A model generated the notes under the pieces. It saw only the letters and a list, made by a program, of their open reading frames with translations. It was not told the origin of the DNA and searched no databases. A program made the position numbers and the translations under genes. Below are positions 26,001 to 35,017 of a stretch of DNA of 64,000 nucleotides, in pieces; the stretch's first letter is position 1, and every line of letters begins with the position of its first letter. Source of the stretch: Chitinophagaceae bacterium DXS (lineage in GTDB: Bacteria > Bacteroidota > Bacteroidia > Chitinophagales > Chitinophagaceae); assembly GCA_030345135.1 (NCBI GenBank), contig CP128386.1, forward strand, positions 2,247,256 through 2,311,255, given 5' to 3'.

Positions 26001-26579
26001 ATGAAGAAGACACTATTATTATCGTTAGCCCTGGTATTTGCTACGTTGTTTGCACAGGCTCAGTTTCATCTTGGAGCTAAAGTAGGCGCCAATTTTTCTA
26101 AAATAAACGGACAGGATTTCAAGGATGGTTTTGAACTCGGCTACGTTTTAGGTGGATTTGCCGAAATTGACTTTAGTAAAACTTTTGGTATTCAACCTGA
26201 AGTTGTTTTTAATCAAACCAATACAAAGGTATCCGATAATCCAAACGATGCATTAGGCTGGAAGCCAGGTGACAAGGTGAACCTGAATTACCTTACTGTT
26301 CCTGTACTGTTGAGAATTAATGCCAGCCCGTTACTTACTTTTCATGTAGGACCTCAGTTTGGCATCCTATTAAATAATCACAAAACAACCCTGCAAAACG
26401 TTGGTGACGCTTTTAAAGGTGGCGATTTTGCTATGGCATTAGGCGCTCAGCTTAATCTAAAAATGTTACGTGTATTTGGCCGGTACAATATTGGACTTTC
26501 TGACATAGGTGATCTTCCTGATCAAAGCAGTTGGAAAAGCCAGCAAATTCAAGTAGGATTAGGTCTTAAGATCCTTTAG
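26001..26579 (+). CDS. Small outer membrane beta-barrel protein (PorT-like)
   Basis: 192 residues from the ATG at 26001: a signal peptide (MKKTLLLSLALVFATLFAQA) followed by alternating amphipathic strands starting FHLGAKVGANFSKI, a form common to the Bacteroidota outer membrane beta-barrel families OMP_b-brl_2 and PorT. It ends QIQVGLGLKIL, a barrel-type terminal strand. An upstream in-frame start at 25959 adds a poorly hydrophobic leader and is rejected. It is a single gene with its own terminator. Its job is unknown; such proteins are structural or accessory. Confidence 0.85.
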   Translation: MKKTLLLSLALVFATLFAQAQFHLGAKVGANFSKINGQDFKDGFELGYVLGGFAEIDFSKTFGIQPEVVFNQTNTKVSDNPNDALGWKPGDKVNLNYLTVPVLLRINASPLLTFHVGPQFGILLNNHKTTLQNVGDAFKGGDFAMALGAQLNLKMLRVFGRYNIGLSDIGDLPDQSSWKSQQIQVGLGLKIL

Positions 26580-26606
26580 TTCCATTTGTTTTTAAAATCA
26601 TTTTAA

Positions 26607-26637
26607 GGCACCACAGCTATGTGGTGCCATTTTTTTG
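26607..26637 (+). terminator. Intrinsic terminator of the barrel gene
   Basis: A 9-bp perfect stem GGCACCACA/TGTGGTGCC with loop GCTA is followed by ATTTTTTT. Confidence 0.9.
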
Positions 26638-26751
26638 TGCCATTTTGTAACTATTGCGGTAACTTTCATCATGTGGCATTTTAATTGACCCATATTCCTG
26701 CTCAGCAGATTAAACTAATCTGTAATTACCTGATGACAAATTGACGTTGAG

Positions 26752-29160
26752 ATGAACATAACTAAAGACAACTTTTTTCTGAAAGCTGAAGATGATACAG
26801 ACTTTCTGCCGATTATTCCTATCAATGAAACTGATAACGAGCAAGACAAAAACCTGGTAATACCAGATATTCTTGCCCTGTTACCTCTTAGAAATACTGT
26901 TCTTTTTCCGGGCGTGGTAATACCTATCACCGTAGGAAGGGACAAAAGCATAAAAGCTGTTAACGACGCCTATAAGGGCGACAAACTTATCGGGGTTTTG
27001 GCCCAGGTAGATGCCAATGTCGAAGATCCCCAATACAAAGATTTATGTGAGATTGGTACTGTTGCCAAAATTGTGAAGCTGATTAAAATGCCCGACGGTG
27101 GCACGACTGTGATCATACAGGGGAAAAAGAGGTTTAAATTACTCAGCCTTGTAGAAGAAGAGCCATATTTCAAAGCGAATATCAGCCTTCTTCCCGAGGA
27201 TACCATTCCGGAAACCGATGACTTCGCAGCTTATACTTCAACCATAAAAGACCTGGCGGCTCAGATCATTCACCTCTCTCCCAACCTGCCCACGGAAGCA
27301 TCCATTATTCTTCGCAACATTGAAAACGCATCCTTTCTTATCAATTTCGTAAGCAGTAACCTAAATACAGAAATTGCTGAAAAACAAGCGCTTTTAGAAA
27401 TTGACGATGTTAAAAAACGCGCAGAAAAACTGGTTGAACTGCTTCAACGTGAATTACAGTTTGCTGAACTAAAAAATAAAGTAGCCACCAAAACAAGAAC
27501 CGAAATTGATAAGCAACAGAAAGAATATTTTCTGCAGCAACAATTGAAGAGCATTAAGGAAGAGCTGGGTGGCGATACAAACGAGCGTGAGATTGCCGAC
27601 ATGAAGAAAAAAGCCGAGGCCAAGAAATGGCCGGAAGCTGCTAAAAACCTCTTCAAGACAGGCATTGCAAAACTGGAGAGAATGCATGCATCCACTCCTG
27701 ACTATTCTGTGGTTTACAATCACCTTGACCTGATGCTGGATCTTCCCTGGGAAGAGTACACAAAGGATAGCTATGATTTAAAGAAGGCCAAACAGGTTCT
27801 TGATAGCGATCACTACGGTATGACCAAGATAAAAGAGCGCATTCTTGAGTACCTGGCTGTGCTGAAATTAAAGGGCGACATGAAGAGCCCTATTCTTTGC
27901 TTTGTAGGTCCTCCGGGTATTGGTAAAACTTCATTGGGCAGAAGCATTGCTCACGCCATCGGAAGAAAATATGTACGTATAAGCCTTGGTGGATTGCATG
28001 ATGAAAGTGAGATCCGTGGCCACCGCAAAACTTATATCGGTGCTATGCCAGGACGTATTTTACAAAACGTGCGTAAGATCAAATCATCCAACCCGGTAAT
28101 GATCCTGGACGAGATTGATAAGATTGGCAGTGATTTTCGCGGCGATCCGTCTTCTGCATTACTCGAAGTTCTTGATCCTGAACAGAATAATACGTTCTAC
28201 GATAATTATCTTGAACTTGAATATGATTTGAGTAAAGTTTTATTTATTGCTACCGCAAATAATATTCAAAATATTCAACCTGCGCTACGCGACAGGCTCG
28301 AGATCATTGACCTGAGCGGATACGCAATTGAAGAAAAAGTTGAGATAGCTAAAAGACATCTTGTTCCAAAACAGAAAGAACTGCACGGCTTACAAAAAGT
28401 AAACTTTAAGATCAGTGACAGGATTTTGGAAAAAGTTATTGAAAGCTATACACGTGAAAGTGGTGTGCGTGAACTGGATAGACAATTAGCCAGCGTAATG
28501 CGTTATGAAGCAAAAGAATATGCAACAAAAGGAAAGGTAAAGCCCACACTTACACAACAGGAGATAGAGAAAATACTGGGTAGTGCACGGTATAGTAATG
28601 AAATTTATAAGACCGCTAACATGCCCGGCGTTGCAGTTGGTTTAGCATGGACATATGTGGGCGGTGATATTCTTTTTATAGAAACATTGTTGAGCGATGG
28701 CAAGGGCGAATTAAAACTTACAGGTAACCTTGGAAATGTGATGAAAGAGAGTGCCGCAACTGCATTAACTTATCTACAGGCAAATGCTAAAAAGTATGAT
28801 ATTGATCCTGAATTATTTAATAAAAGGAGCATACATATACATGTGCCGGAAGGCGCGGTGCCTAAAGATGGACCGAGTGCGGGCGTTACCATGCTGAGCT
28901 CGTTAACAAGTGCATTTACGGGACGAAAACTAAAGTCTTACGTTGCAATGACTGGAGAGATCACTTTACGCGGACAGGTATTGCCTGTTGGTGGTATTAA
29001 AGAAAAAGTGCTTGCAGCCAAGCGTGCCGGACTTAAAGAGATCATTCTCTGCTGGCAAAACGAAAAAGATGTACAGGAAATAGACAGCAATTTTATAAAG
29101 GGCTTAAAATTCCATTATGTAAAAACAATGCAGCAGGTGCTGGAATTAGCTTTGGTATAA
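26752..29160 (+). CDS. lon: ATP-dependent Lon protease
   Basis: Hexameric AAA+ serine protease that removes misfolded and regulatory proteins. 802 residues: an N-terminal LAN domain (about 35-240, with LPLRNTVLFPGVVIPI), a coiled-coil region, an AAA+ module with Walker A GPPGIGKTS near residue 386 and Walker B VMILDEIDK, then the protease domain with catalytic S709 in PKDGPSAG and K752 in IKEKVLAAK. It is complete and typical. It starts at the ATG at 26752; the leader is about 110 nt from the previous terminator. A weak -7-like TAACTTTC lies about 90 nt upstream. Confidence 0.97.
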   Translation: MNITKDNFFLKAEDDTDFLPIIPINETDNEQDKNLVIPDILALLPLRNTVLFPGVVIPITVGRDKSIKAVNDAYKGDKLIGVLAQVDANVEDPQYKDLCEIGTVAKIVKLIKMPDGGTTVIIQGKKRFKLLSLVEEEPYFKANISLLPEDTIPETDDFAAYTSTIKDLAAQIIHLSPNLPTEASIILRNIENASFLINFVSSNLNTEIAEKQALLEIDDVKKRAEKLVELLQRELQFAELKNKVATKTRTEIDKQQKEYFLQQQLKSIKEELGGDTNEREIADMKKKAEAKKWPEAAKNLFKTGIAKLERMHASTPDYSVVYNHLDLMLDLPWEEYTKDSYDLKKAKQVLDSDHYGMTKIKERILEYLAVLKLKGDMKSPILCFVGPPGIGKTSLGRSIAHAIGRKYVRISLGGLHDESEIRGHRKTYIGAMPGRILQNVRKIKSSNPVMILDEIDKIGSDFRGDPSSALLEVLDPEQNNTFYDNYLELEYDLSKVLFIATANNIQNIQPALRDRLEIIDLSGYAIEEKVEIAKRHLVPKQKELHGLQKVNFKISDRILEKVIESYTRESGVRELDRQLASVMRYEAKEYATKGKVKPTLTQQEIEKILGSARYSNEIYKTANMPGVAVGLAWTYVGGDILFIETLLSDGKGELKLTGNLGNVMKESAATALTYLQANAKKYDIDPELFNKRSIHIHVPEGAVPKDGPSAGVTMLSSLTSAFTGRKLKSYVAMTGEITLRGQVLPVGGIKEKVLAAKRAGLKEIILCWQNEKDVQEIDSNFIKGLKFHYVKTMQQVLELALV

Positions 29161-29260
29161 AATTTCCTAAAAAATATCTTACAACTGAACAAAAAATATT
29201 CTTGATTGTCATTTATAGTATAACAAGATTTTTTTCATGTTGGTTGTTTTAAGGGTTAAG

Positions 29261-29287
29261 ATCCTCCATGTCAATGGAGGATTTTTC
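29261..29287 (+). terminator. Intrinsic terminator of lon
   Basis: An 8-bp perfect stem ATCCTCCA/TGGAGGAT with a 6-nt loop, then TTTTTC, about 100 nt after the lon stop. Confidence 0.82.
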
Positions 29288-29340
29288 TTTTTATCGTGTG
29301 TAATTGATCTCACTTTTTTATTCAACAAATTACATCCTAA

Positions 29341-29379
29341 ATCTTACCTGTCCTACATGTCTAACGCGTCTTACACGTC
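29341..29379 (+). repeat. TCTTAC(ACG)-type array at pseudogene edge
   Basis: Four degenerate words (TCTTACCTG, TCCTACATG, TCTAACGCG, TCTTACACG) end where the protein-like reading of the pseudogene begins. Same family as 5793-5886. Confidence 0.75.
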
Positions 29380-29787
29380 TTCTATGGTTATAGTAAAGGA
29401 GGCGATGTTGTTTTACGATTAGCGGGATTACTTAAACAAATCCATCAAATTGATCTCGTAATTACTATTGACGTAGCCAATGGTCCATGGTCGCATAAAA
29501 TTGACAGGCATGTGCCGGGCAATGTTCGCCGTAACATACATCTTTATCAGCCAAGCCCTAACTTTCCGTTATGCTCTTATGGTCTTCGGGCGCGTTCATC
29601 AGGGAATGTTGAAATTGAAAATCTTGACGTAACAAACCAACGATTTAAAAACAAGCCTGTAACACATGGCAATATTGAAAATTTTATGGTTCCGGATGTA
29701 ATTGAATGGATCAAAAAAGAAGCCTGCGAAAAAATCATCTTTAACAGGTACTATTTTACCGGTAACCTCAACTTTTTAGACTATTAA
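29380..29787 (+). pseudogene. 5'-truncated alpha/beta-hydrolase-like gene
   Basis: The open frame reads 135 codons without a plausible start. It begins FYGYSKGGDVVLRLAGLL, the nucleophile elbow (G-x-S-x-G-G) of an alpha/beta hydrolase, then DLVITIDVANGPWSHKI (a strand and possible catalytic Asp) and THGNIENFMVPD with a plausible catalytic His. Everything upstream of the elbow, normally 80 or more residues, is missing and replaced by a TCTTAC repeat array with a stop in the same frame. A GTG at 29512 could start a 91-residue piece, but that would lack the elbow. I read it as a decayed remnant. A terminator at 29908 may be its old end. Confidence 0.7.
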
Positions 29788-29907
29788 AAAAAATTTCGAT
29801 TTTTTTCAGTTTTGATTAAACTTTGAAGATCAGTTCTCGTCTATTATATATCGGTTTTGAATTTTAAAAAGTACGGTTTAGTATAAATTTTTGCAGCAGG
29901 GTTAAAC

Positions 29908-29943
29908 GGGTGTTTCGCCGGAGGCGGGGCACCCACTTTTTTT
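29908..29943 (+). terminator. GC-rich hairpin with T tract after the pseudogene
   Basis: GGGTG (29908-29912) pairs with CACCC (29930-29934), with an inner CGCC-GGA-GGCG stem, followed by ACTTTTTTT. It may be the old terminator of the pseudogene or that of a very short RNA. Confidence 0.7.
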
Positions 29944-29948
29944 GGAGA

Positions 29949-30363
29949 ATGTACGATGTACGATTTTAGATGTACGATGTGAGCGAAGGAGAGTAACTCA
30001 AAAAAAGTTTTGCCTTACTATCTTTTTACCACATTTCCGAATATATCGCTTGCTAGCTGGCCACATACATTTCTAACCTGTATTCCATCCTCGTTTATTC
30101 CATTTCAGTCCATAAACACTATCATTTTTTAAAAGTCGATGCTTTATTAACACTCGAAGCAATTTGACATGTACATCTCCCCCTTTTTGATTTTTTACTT
30201 TTGAATTTTGACTTGCCCCTGCATCGTACATCAAAAACCGTACATCGTACATTGCAAGTCCCCTTACATCGTACATCTAAAACCGTACATCGTACATTGC
30301 ATTCCCTCACATCGTACACCGTACATCTAACATCGTACATTGCATTCCCCCACATCGTACATA
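29949..30363. repeat. TGTACGATG-family pair with long right arm
   Basis: The left arm at 29949-29982 has three TGTACGATG words. The right arm at 30222-30363 is inverse, with about ten copies of the word and a higher-order period of about 40-50 nt (ACATCGTACATTGCA followed by variable C/T-rich joints). An AAAAGT-type piece (30185-30216) precedes it. Together with the pseudogene and terminators this explains the 1.28-kb gap between lon and the TonB receptor gene. Confidence 0.85.
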
Positions 30364-30385
30364 AAAAACTCCCACCTAAACCTGA

Positions 30386-30413
30386 CAAAAAAAGCGATGC
30401 TCTCGCACCGCTT
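30386..30413 (-). terminator. Intrinsic terminator of the TonB receptor gene
   Basis: A 9-bp stem AAGCGATGC/GCACCGCTT (one mismatch) with loop TCTC is followed on the minus strand by seven T; 30 nt after the stop. Confidence 0.88.
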
Positions 30414-30442
30414 CTTTGTTGTTCCTATTATTAATCTAACTA

Positions 30443-33400
30443 TTAGAAAGTATAACGGAGACCGATCTGCATGTTCCAGCGTGAAGTGAAATCTGCATAA
30501 GCCCATGGCTTGCCAGTGTATTTGTTCAGGCCGAAAGCTTTGTCAAACGTAACTTTTGGATTGGAAGGATCGAATGTTGTGTACTGCATAGAAGGATCAA
30601 CATTGCTTCCTGCGAATTTGCTTGCAGATGTAGGAGCTGCTACGTTAAGTGGCTGAAGCTCCTGGTTGCTGGCATAATACGCATGTCCCCAGTTTTTGCT
30701 TAGCAGGTTGCCGATATTAAATACATCAACTGACAGTTCAAGAGAATGTGATTTGTAAAACTTGAAGCCCTGAACCAGTTTGAAGTCGAAGTGATTTTCC
30801 CACGGCAAGCGTGCGCCGTTACGTGCTGTATTTTTACCAATATGATCTTTTGTATACTGGGTAGAATTCATATACTCCTGGAAACCTGCATATTGTTGTT
30901 CAGGTGAATATTTAATCCCGGTTACGTTTCCTTTACTGTCAAAGGTGTACAATGGAGCAAAATCAGCCGATGAAGTAGGCATGTACATAAGGTCGGCGCT
31001 GTTGCTTGTGTTTACAGATGTTTTGGTAGTTCCATCATCACCGTTCAGGTCACCAAAATAAACATAAGAAAGCGTCTGTCCGCTGTAGCCGTTATATACT
31101 AAACCAAGTGAAGTATAGAATTTACCGTAAGTAAATTTCTTGGTTACATACGCTTTAACTGCAGAACCCTGATCGTAGTTGTTTCTTGCTAAATCAAGAT
31201 TGCCAAGACCATTAATATTATAAGCGAAACGGTAGTTTGACATTGCCGTAGAAGAAGTACCGTCATTCAGACCAAAGGAGTGTCCAAGGCTATAAGAAAC
31301 CATAGCTGTCCAGCCCTGGCTGAAAGGACGTACAAACTGAGCCGTCAGGTTGTAAGCATATCCTTTGTTGGTATTTTTCAACAGGATGATATTGCTGTAG
31401 TTGACAGGATCAACCTGGGAACCGTAGAACGGACGGGAAGTATTACCCAAATGCAGCTGTGAAGTAGAAGGCGCAAGGTTTAAATCCTGGTACAGGATAT
31501 CCTGCAACGTCTTCGTATATATAGCTTCGAATGTACCTATTACACCCCATGGCAATTTCTGATCCAGTGCAAGGTTCGCTCTGAACGTGCGTGGGAATTT
31601 GAAATCGTGAGAAGTTACATCGATCTCATTTCTTGCAGCACCGGTACCTGTAGGCGGATTGTTCGGGTTAAAGTGAATGTTAGCCAGATCACCAGAACTT
31701 GCAGTATACCTGTTAAGCAATACACCTGTTCCACCATATTGGTTGGAGATCCAAACCAAAGGAATGCGTCCGGTGAACAAGCCCGCACCACCGCGAACGA
31801 TGGTTTGTTTATCACCTTTAACATCCCAGGTAAAGCCTACACGGGGAGCAACCAATATTTTAGTTGCAGGAACTTTATCGGTAGCAACTCCGTAACTCTT
31901 AGCGATATCAGAATTGTTGAATGCTTCGTTTGTTCCTGGTTTGTTGAAGAACACAGGAATATCAGCCCTGATACCATAGGTCAGTTTAAAGTTGTTAGTC
32001 ACACGGTAAACATCCTGTGCGTATATACCGAATTGAGCTGCATGGATCTCAGCGGAACCATCGCTTCCCTTCTGTGCAGGTGAGTAGTAGCTATAGCTGT
32101 TAGGCTTTGCATCATTATAAAAGTCAGCTAAGCTGTTGTAGGCATAATTACCGTAGATGTTCTGGATGAACAGGTTTTTAGTATTGTAGATCTCATTATT
32201 CGTACCGACAGTAAACACGTGTTTACCTGAGTAGATGTTGAAGTTATCTGTAATAGTAATGATGTCCTGGCTCAACTTATTAGCACCCGAGCTGTTTTCA
32301 GTACCAAAAGCATAGGTAAGAGAACCATCTTTAATTTTCACATAAGGGAAGGGAGCGCCCGGTGTTTCTCTTCTGTCTCTTGTTGAAGTATAGGTTACGC
32401 GCGCCAGGTTGGACATCTTACTTGAAATATTAGAATTCAATTCAAGTACAGTTGAGTTGTTGGTGCTTGCAAAATAATAACCGTTGTTTACAAACTGCAT
32501 GGAGTTTTGCGCGTCACTGATCACGAATGATTTACCATTTGTATAGCTATGGCGAAGTGTCAGTTTGTTCTTTGAGTCAATGTTCCAGTCAATACGTGCG
32601 AATACGGCATCAGACTGTCTTGTTTTATTGATACCATTGTACGCACCCGGGTCATAGCTCCATCCCGCGTGTTTAGACCCATCTTTTAACCATGTACTAA
32701 GTGAATCAAGCGTTGAGGTTTTTACATTAGAGTTAACTGAACCTGGTTGGAAGTCCAACGGGCTTGAACGCCTTTCTCCTTCGTAGTTTACAAAGAAGAA
32801 CAATTTGTTGGCGATGATTGGTCCACCTAAACGTGCACCGTAAGTATTATCATGAAATTTGCCATATTTAGAACGGTCAGTAGCACTTTTACCAACCAAT
32901 CCCTGGTTCTGATTAAAACCATATACAGATCCATGGAATTCATTAGAACCGGAACGTGTAACAGCATTTAATCCACCTCCTGTAAAACCGCCCTGAGTTA
33001 CATCGTAGGGAGCCAATACAACTTGCAGCTGCTCGATAGCATCGAACGGAATTGGATTGATACCTGCCTGACCTCCGTTGGTACCACTGGCCGCAAGACC
33101 AAAGATATCCGTTGAGTTCACCCCATCAATTGTAAACTGATTGTACCTGTTGCTCTGACCAGCGAACGAAATACCCATTGTTGATCCGTCAGATGCATTG
33201 GTTCTGGCCTGAGCCTGGGGAACCAAACGGGCAAAATCATTTACGTTACGGGTAATAGTAGGTAAGGAAGTTAACTGTTGCTGTGTAATTTGCATGGATG
33301 GACCAAGTTTTTCCTTGGCAACTGCACCTCTTCTGCTTGATACGCTAACGGCCGCAAGGGTTTGTGTTCCTTCAGACAAGGTTGGTGTAAGCCGGGTATC

Positions 33401-33700
33401 TTCACCGAGCTGTAGAAAAAGGTCATTAAAAGTCTGCGTGTCAAACCCCACAAAACTTACTTCTACTTTATAAGGGCCACCGACACGCATGTTGGGCAGG
33501 TCAAACTGGCCGTCTTTTCTTGACACCGTCTTATAAACTGTTCCTGAGGGAAGGTGAGTTGCAGTGATTGTGGCACCCACTAAAGATTCATTTCGAACGG
33601 ATTTTACAACTCCCGTCATGTTACTTGTAGTAACCTGCGCATGTAATACGGCAAAAAATGCCATAAACAATAGCAACAGAGTAGTGTTTTTCTTAAGCAT
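30443..33700 (-). CDS. Oar-like TonB-dependent outer membrane receptor
   Basis: 1085 residues: a signal peptide (ending VLHAQ), a carboxypeptidase regulatory-like domain (about 27-115: MTGVVKSVRNESLVGATITA), a plug (about 130-250, with PTITRNVNDFARLVP, NQFTIDGVN, GGLNAVTRSGSNEFHGS), then a beta-barrel ending in LRYTF with the usual aromatic last residue. The plug and barrel resemble Oar-type receptors, not SusC: no SusD-like lipoprotein gene follows. The ligand is unknown. It has its own promoter-like element (33723-33752) and terminator, so it is monocistronic. Confidence 0.9.
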   Translation of the reverse strand: MLKKNTTLLLLFMAFFAVLHAQVTTSNMTGVVKSVRNESLVGATITATHLPSGTVYKTVSRKDGQFDLPNMRVGGPYKVEVSFVGFDTQTFNDLFLQLGEDTRLTPTLSEGTQTLAAVSVSSRRGAVAKEKLGPSMQITQQQLTSLPTITRNVNDFARLVPQAQARTNASDGSTMGISFAGQSNRYNQFTIDGVNSTDIFGLAASGTNGGQAGINPIPFDAIEQLQVVLAPYDVTQGGFTGGGLNAVTRSGSNEFHGSVYGFNQNQGLVGKSATDRSKYGKFHDNTYGARLGGPIIANKLFFFVNYEGERRSSPLDFQPGSVNSNVKTSTLDSLSTWLKDGSKHAGWSYDPGAYNGINKTRQSDAVFARIDWNIDSKNKLTLRHSYTNGKSFVISDAQNSMQFVNNGYYFASTNNSTVLELNSNISSKMSNLARVTYTSTRDRRETPGAPFPYVKIKDGSLTYAFGTENSSGANKLSQDIITITDNFNIYSGKHVFTVGTNNEIYNTKNLFIQNIYGNYAYNSLADFYNDAKPNSYSYYSPAQKGSDGSAEIHAAQFGIYAQDVYRVTNNFKLTYGIRADIPVFFNKPGTNEAFNNSDIAKSYGVATDKVPATKILVAPRVGFTWDVKGDKQTIVRGGAGLFTGRIPLVWISNQYGGTGVLLNRYTASSGDLANIHFNPNNPPTGTGAARNEIDVTSHDFKFPRTFRANLALDQKLPWGVIGTFEAIYTKTLQDILYQDLNLAPSTSQLHLGNTSRPFYGSQVDPVNYSNIILLKNTNKGYAYNLTAQFVRPFSQGWTAMVSYSLGHSFGLNDGTSSTAMSNYRFAYNINGLGNLDLARNNYDQGSAVKAYVTKKFTYGKFYTSLGLVYNGYSGQTLSYVYFGDLNGDDGTTKTSVNTSNSADLMYMPTSSADFAPLYTFDSKGNVTGIKYSPEQQYAGFQEYMNSTQYTKDHIGKNTARNGARLPWENHFDFKLVQGFKFYKSHSLELSVDVFNIGNLLSKNWGHAYYASNQELQPLNVAAPTSASKFAGSNVDPSMQYTTFDPSNPKVTFDKAFGLNKYTGKPWAYADFTSRWNMQIGLRYTF

Positions 33701-33722
33701 AAAATGTTAAAATTTCAGGGTG

Positions 33723-33752
33723 CAAATAAAATTGAATATGTTGGTATTCAAA
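33723..33752 (-). promoter_or_regulatory. Candidate promoter of the TonB receptor gene
   Basis: On the minus strand TTTG (33749-33752) is followed after 18 nt by TTTATTTG, one base from TAnnTTTG. The box is 23 nt before the ATG at 33700. Confidence 0.5.
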
Positions 33753-33972
33753 GTAAACAAATTGTTAGCTGGTCCTTGAGGCTATAGAAATTTGGCTTAA
33801 GTGACTATTCCCTTAAATTTTATTTAACAATTAACGGTCCAAAGGATTGTTTGTTTAAGAATTCACCGAAAAATTTTAAGTATTAAAAACCGATTAAAAT
33901 AAGAAATAAAAAAATATGTAGAAATAACGAAACTGTCGACGCAATTACGCTACGTAATAAAGACGATGAAGT

Positions 33973-34302
33973 TTACTTTTTAAAAGCAAAATATACCGCA
34001 CCTATTAAGAATAAGAAGCTCACGAGGTATCTCCAGTGAAAGGGTTCTTTTAGATAAAGCACTGCGAAAAAACTGAAAATGACCAGGGTAATAACTTCCT
34101 GGACCATCTTGAGCTGGAAAGCATTTATCCCGTCTTTATACCCATAACGGTTGGCAGGGACGGTAAGACAATACTCAAAAAATGCAATTCCCCAACTAAT
34201 GAGAATTGCTTTCCACAATGCGAGACCTTTCTCTTTTAAATGCCAATACCAGGCGATTGTCATGAATACATTGGAAAAAACAAGTAGTATAACCGTGCGC
34301 AT
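33973..34302 (-). CDS. DUF486 family small membrane protein
   Basis: 109 residues with four hydrophobic helices (about 3-18, 30-47, 68-86, 90-107) and the typical opening VFMTIAWYWHLKEK. The family is related to small DMT-type transporters, but its substrate is unknown. It starts 14 nt after the DUF3592-like gene on the same strand and so is likely co-transcribed. The 270-nt gap between its 3' side and the TonB receptor start holds no gene. Confidence 0.82.
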   Translation of the reverse strand: MRTVILLVFSNVFMTIAWYWHLKEKGLALWKAILISWGIAFFEYCLTVPANRYGYKDGINAFQLKMVQEVITLVIFSFFAVLYLKEPFHWRYLVSFLFLIGAVYFAFKK

Positions 34303-34316
34303 AGTAACAATTGAAA

Positions 34317-34757
34317 TTAACTGTTGTATCTTCTTTTTTTGCGTGGCCTGTCATCATCTTCAAGTTCATCTATCAATGATTCCGGCGAAGGGTGACTGGT
34401 GATTTTTACCGCAGCCTGGAACAAAACAATCAACAATACTATTGAGCCGACCAGTTCCTGCCATGTGAGCCAGTATCCCCAAAGGGAATAGACGGCCGCC
34501 TTTTCAGGATGCTCTTTTTCATAAATGATATTCACCTTCTCTCCTTCCGTAAAGCTTCTGAACAAATAAGCGGCATTAACAACATAGTCTTTCTTATCTA
34601 CATTGAATGTTGCTTTAGCCACAGACTTATCATTCTGATCTTTCACAAAATGAATGGTTGCAGGCATTTGCTCGCCATCAAAATAATCCGGTTGCCGTGA
34701 AAAGAGTACGTAAGTAAAGAAAACAACAATATAAAGTATGATGATCGTTTTGTACAA
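34317..34757 (-). CDS. DUF3592-like membrane protein, probable TTG start
   Basis: A first membrane helix (YKTIIILYIVVFFTYVLF), a beta-rich outer segment with EGEKVNIIYEKEHPEKA, typical of DUF3592, a second helix (about 100-120) and an acidic-then-basic tail. Role unknown. No ATG exists before the first helix. I chose TTG at 34757 (146 residues) because the longer reading (to 34808) runs into the smc terminator stem. DUF486 follows 14 nt downstream. Confidence 0.65.
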   Translation of the reverse strand: MYKTIIILYIVVFFTYVLFSRQPDYFDGEQMPATIHFVKDQNDKSVAKATFNVDKKDYVVNAAYLFRSFTEGEKVNIIYEKEHPEKAAVYSLWGYWLTWQELVGSIVLLIVLFQAAVKITSHPSPESLIDELEDDDRPRKKRRYNS

Positions 34758-34790
34758 CTGTAATTGTTTTGTAAGTGACTGTAAGCAAAA

Positions 34791-34818
34791 ACCTGACAAG
34801 CTTCTCAACCTGCCAGGT
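34791..34818 (-). terminator. Terminator of smc
   Basis: ACCTGGCAGG and CTTGTCAGGT pair over 10 bp with two G-T wobbles and an 8-nt loop, then TTTTTGC on the minus strand. It is 200 nt after smc and just before the DUF3592 gene. Confidence 0.65.
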
Positions 34819-34852
34819 CGCTATATAGAATAATTAGTAAGTCTTTTTTAAA

Positions 34853-35013
34853 AACCACGGAGACATAACGAACACTGCGAAACACGACGAATCAAGATGA
34901 GAGCGAAAAGGCGGTTCCGATGAATGCCTTCTTATCGTCATCTAGTCTCTTGAGACCTGTTTTAATTTTCAGGCTTTGTGCTTCTTCGTGTCGTCCGTGG
35001 CTTCGTGGTTCAA
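34853..35013. repeat. CACGGAGACA-type inverted pair after smc
   Basis: Left arm 34853-34889 and inverse right arm 34975-35013 with an 85-nt spacer; the right arm starts about 5 nt after the smc stop. Confidence 0.8.
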
Positions 35014-35017
35014 AACG

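Noticed and set aside
29237..29422. 61-codon frame after lon
   Set aside because: Runs through the lon terminator and the TCTTAC array; not protein-like.
30073..30434. Open frames in the TGTACGATG repeat
   Set aside because: Their residues are translations of the tandem repeat (for example repeated MYDVR, RCTV), not a gene.
31607..32083. 158-codon plus-strand frame opposite the TonB receptor gene
   Set aside because: Antisense shadow of a complete receptor gene with no protein-like motif.
30443..33700. TonB receptor as SusC of an arabinan PUL
   Set aside because: No SusD-like gene adjoins it, it resembles Oar-type receptors and lies 14 kb from the arabinose operon with its own terminator.
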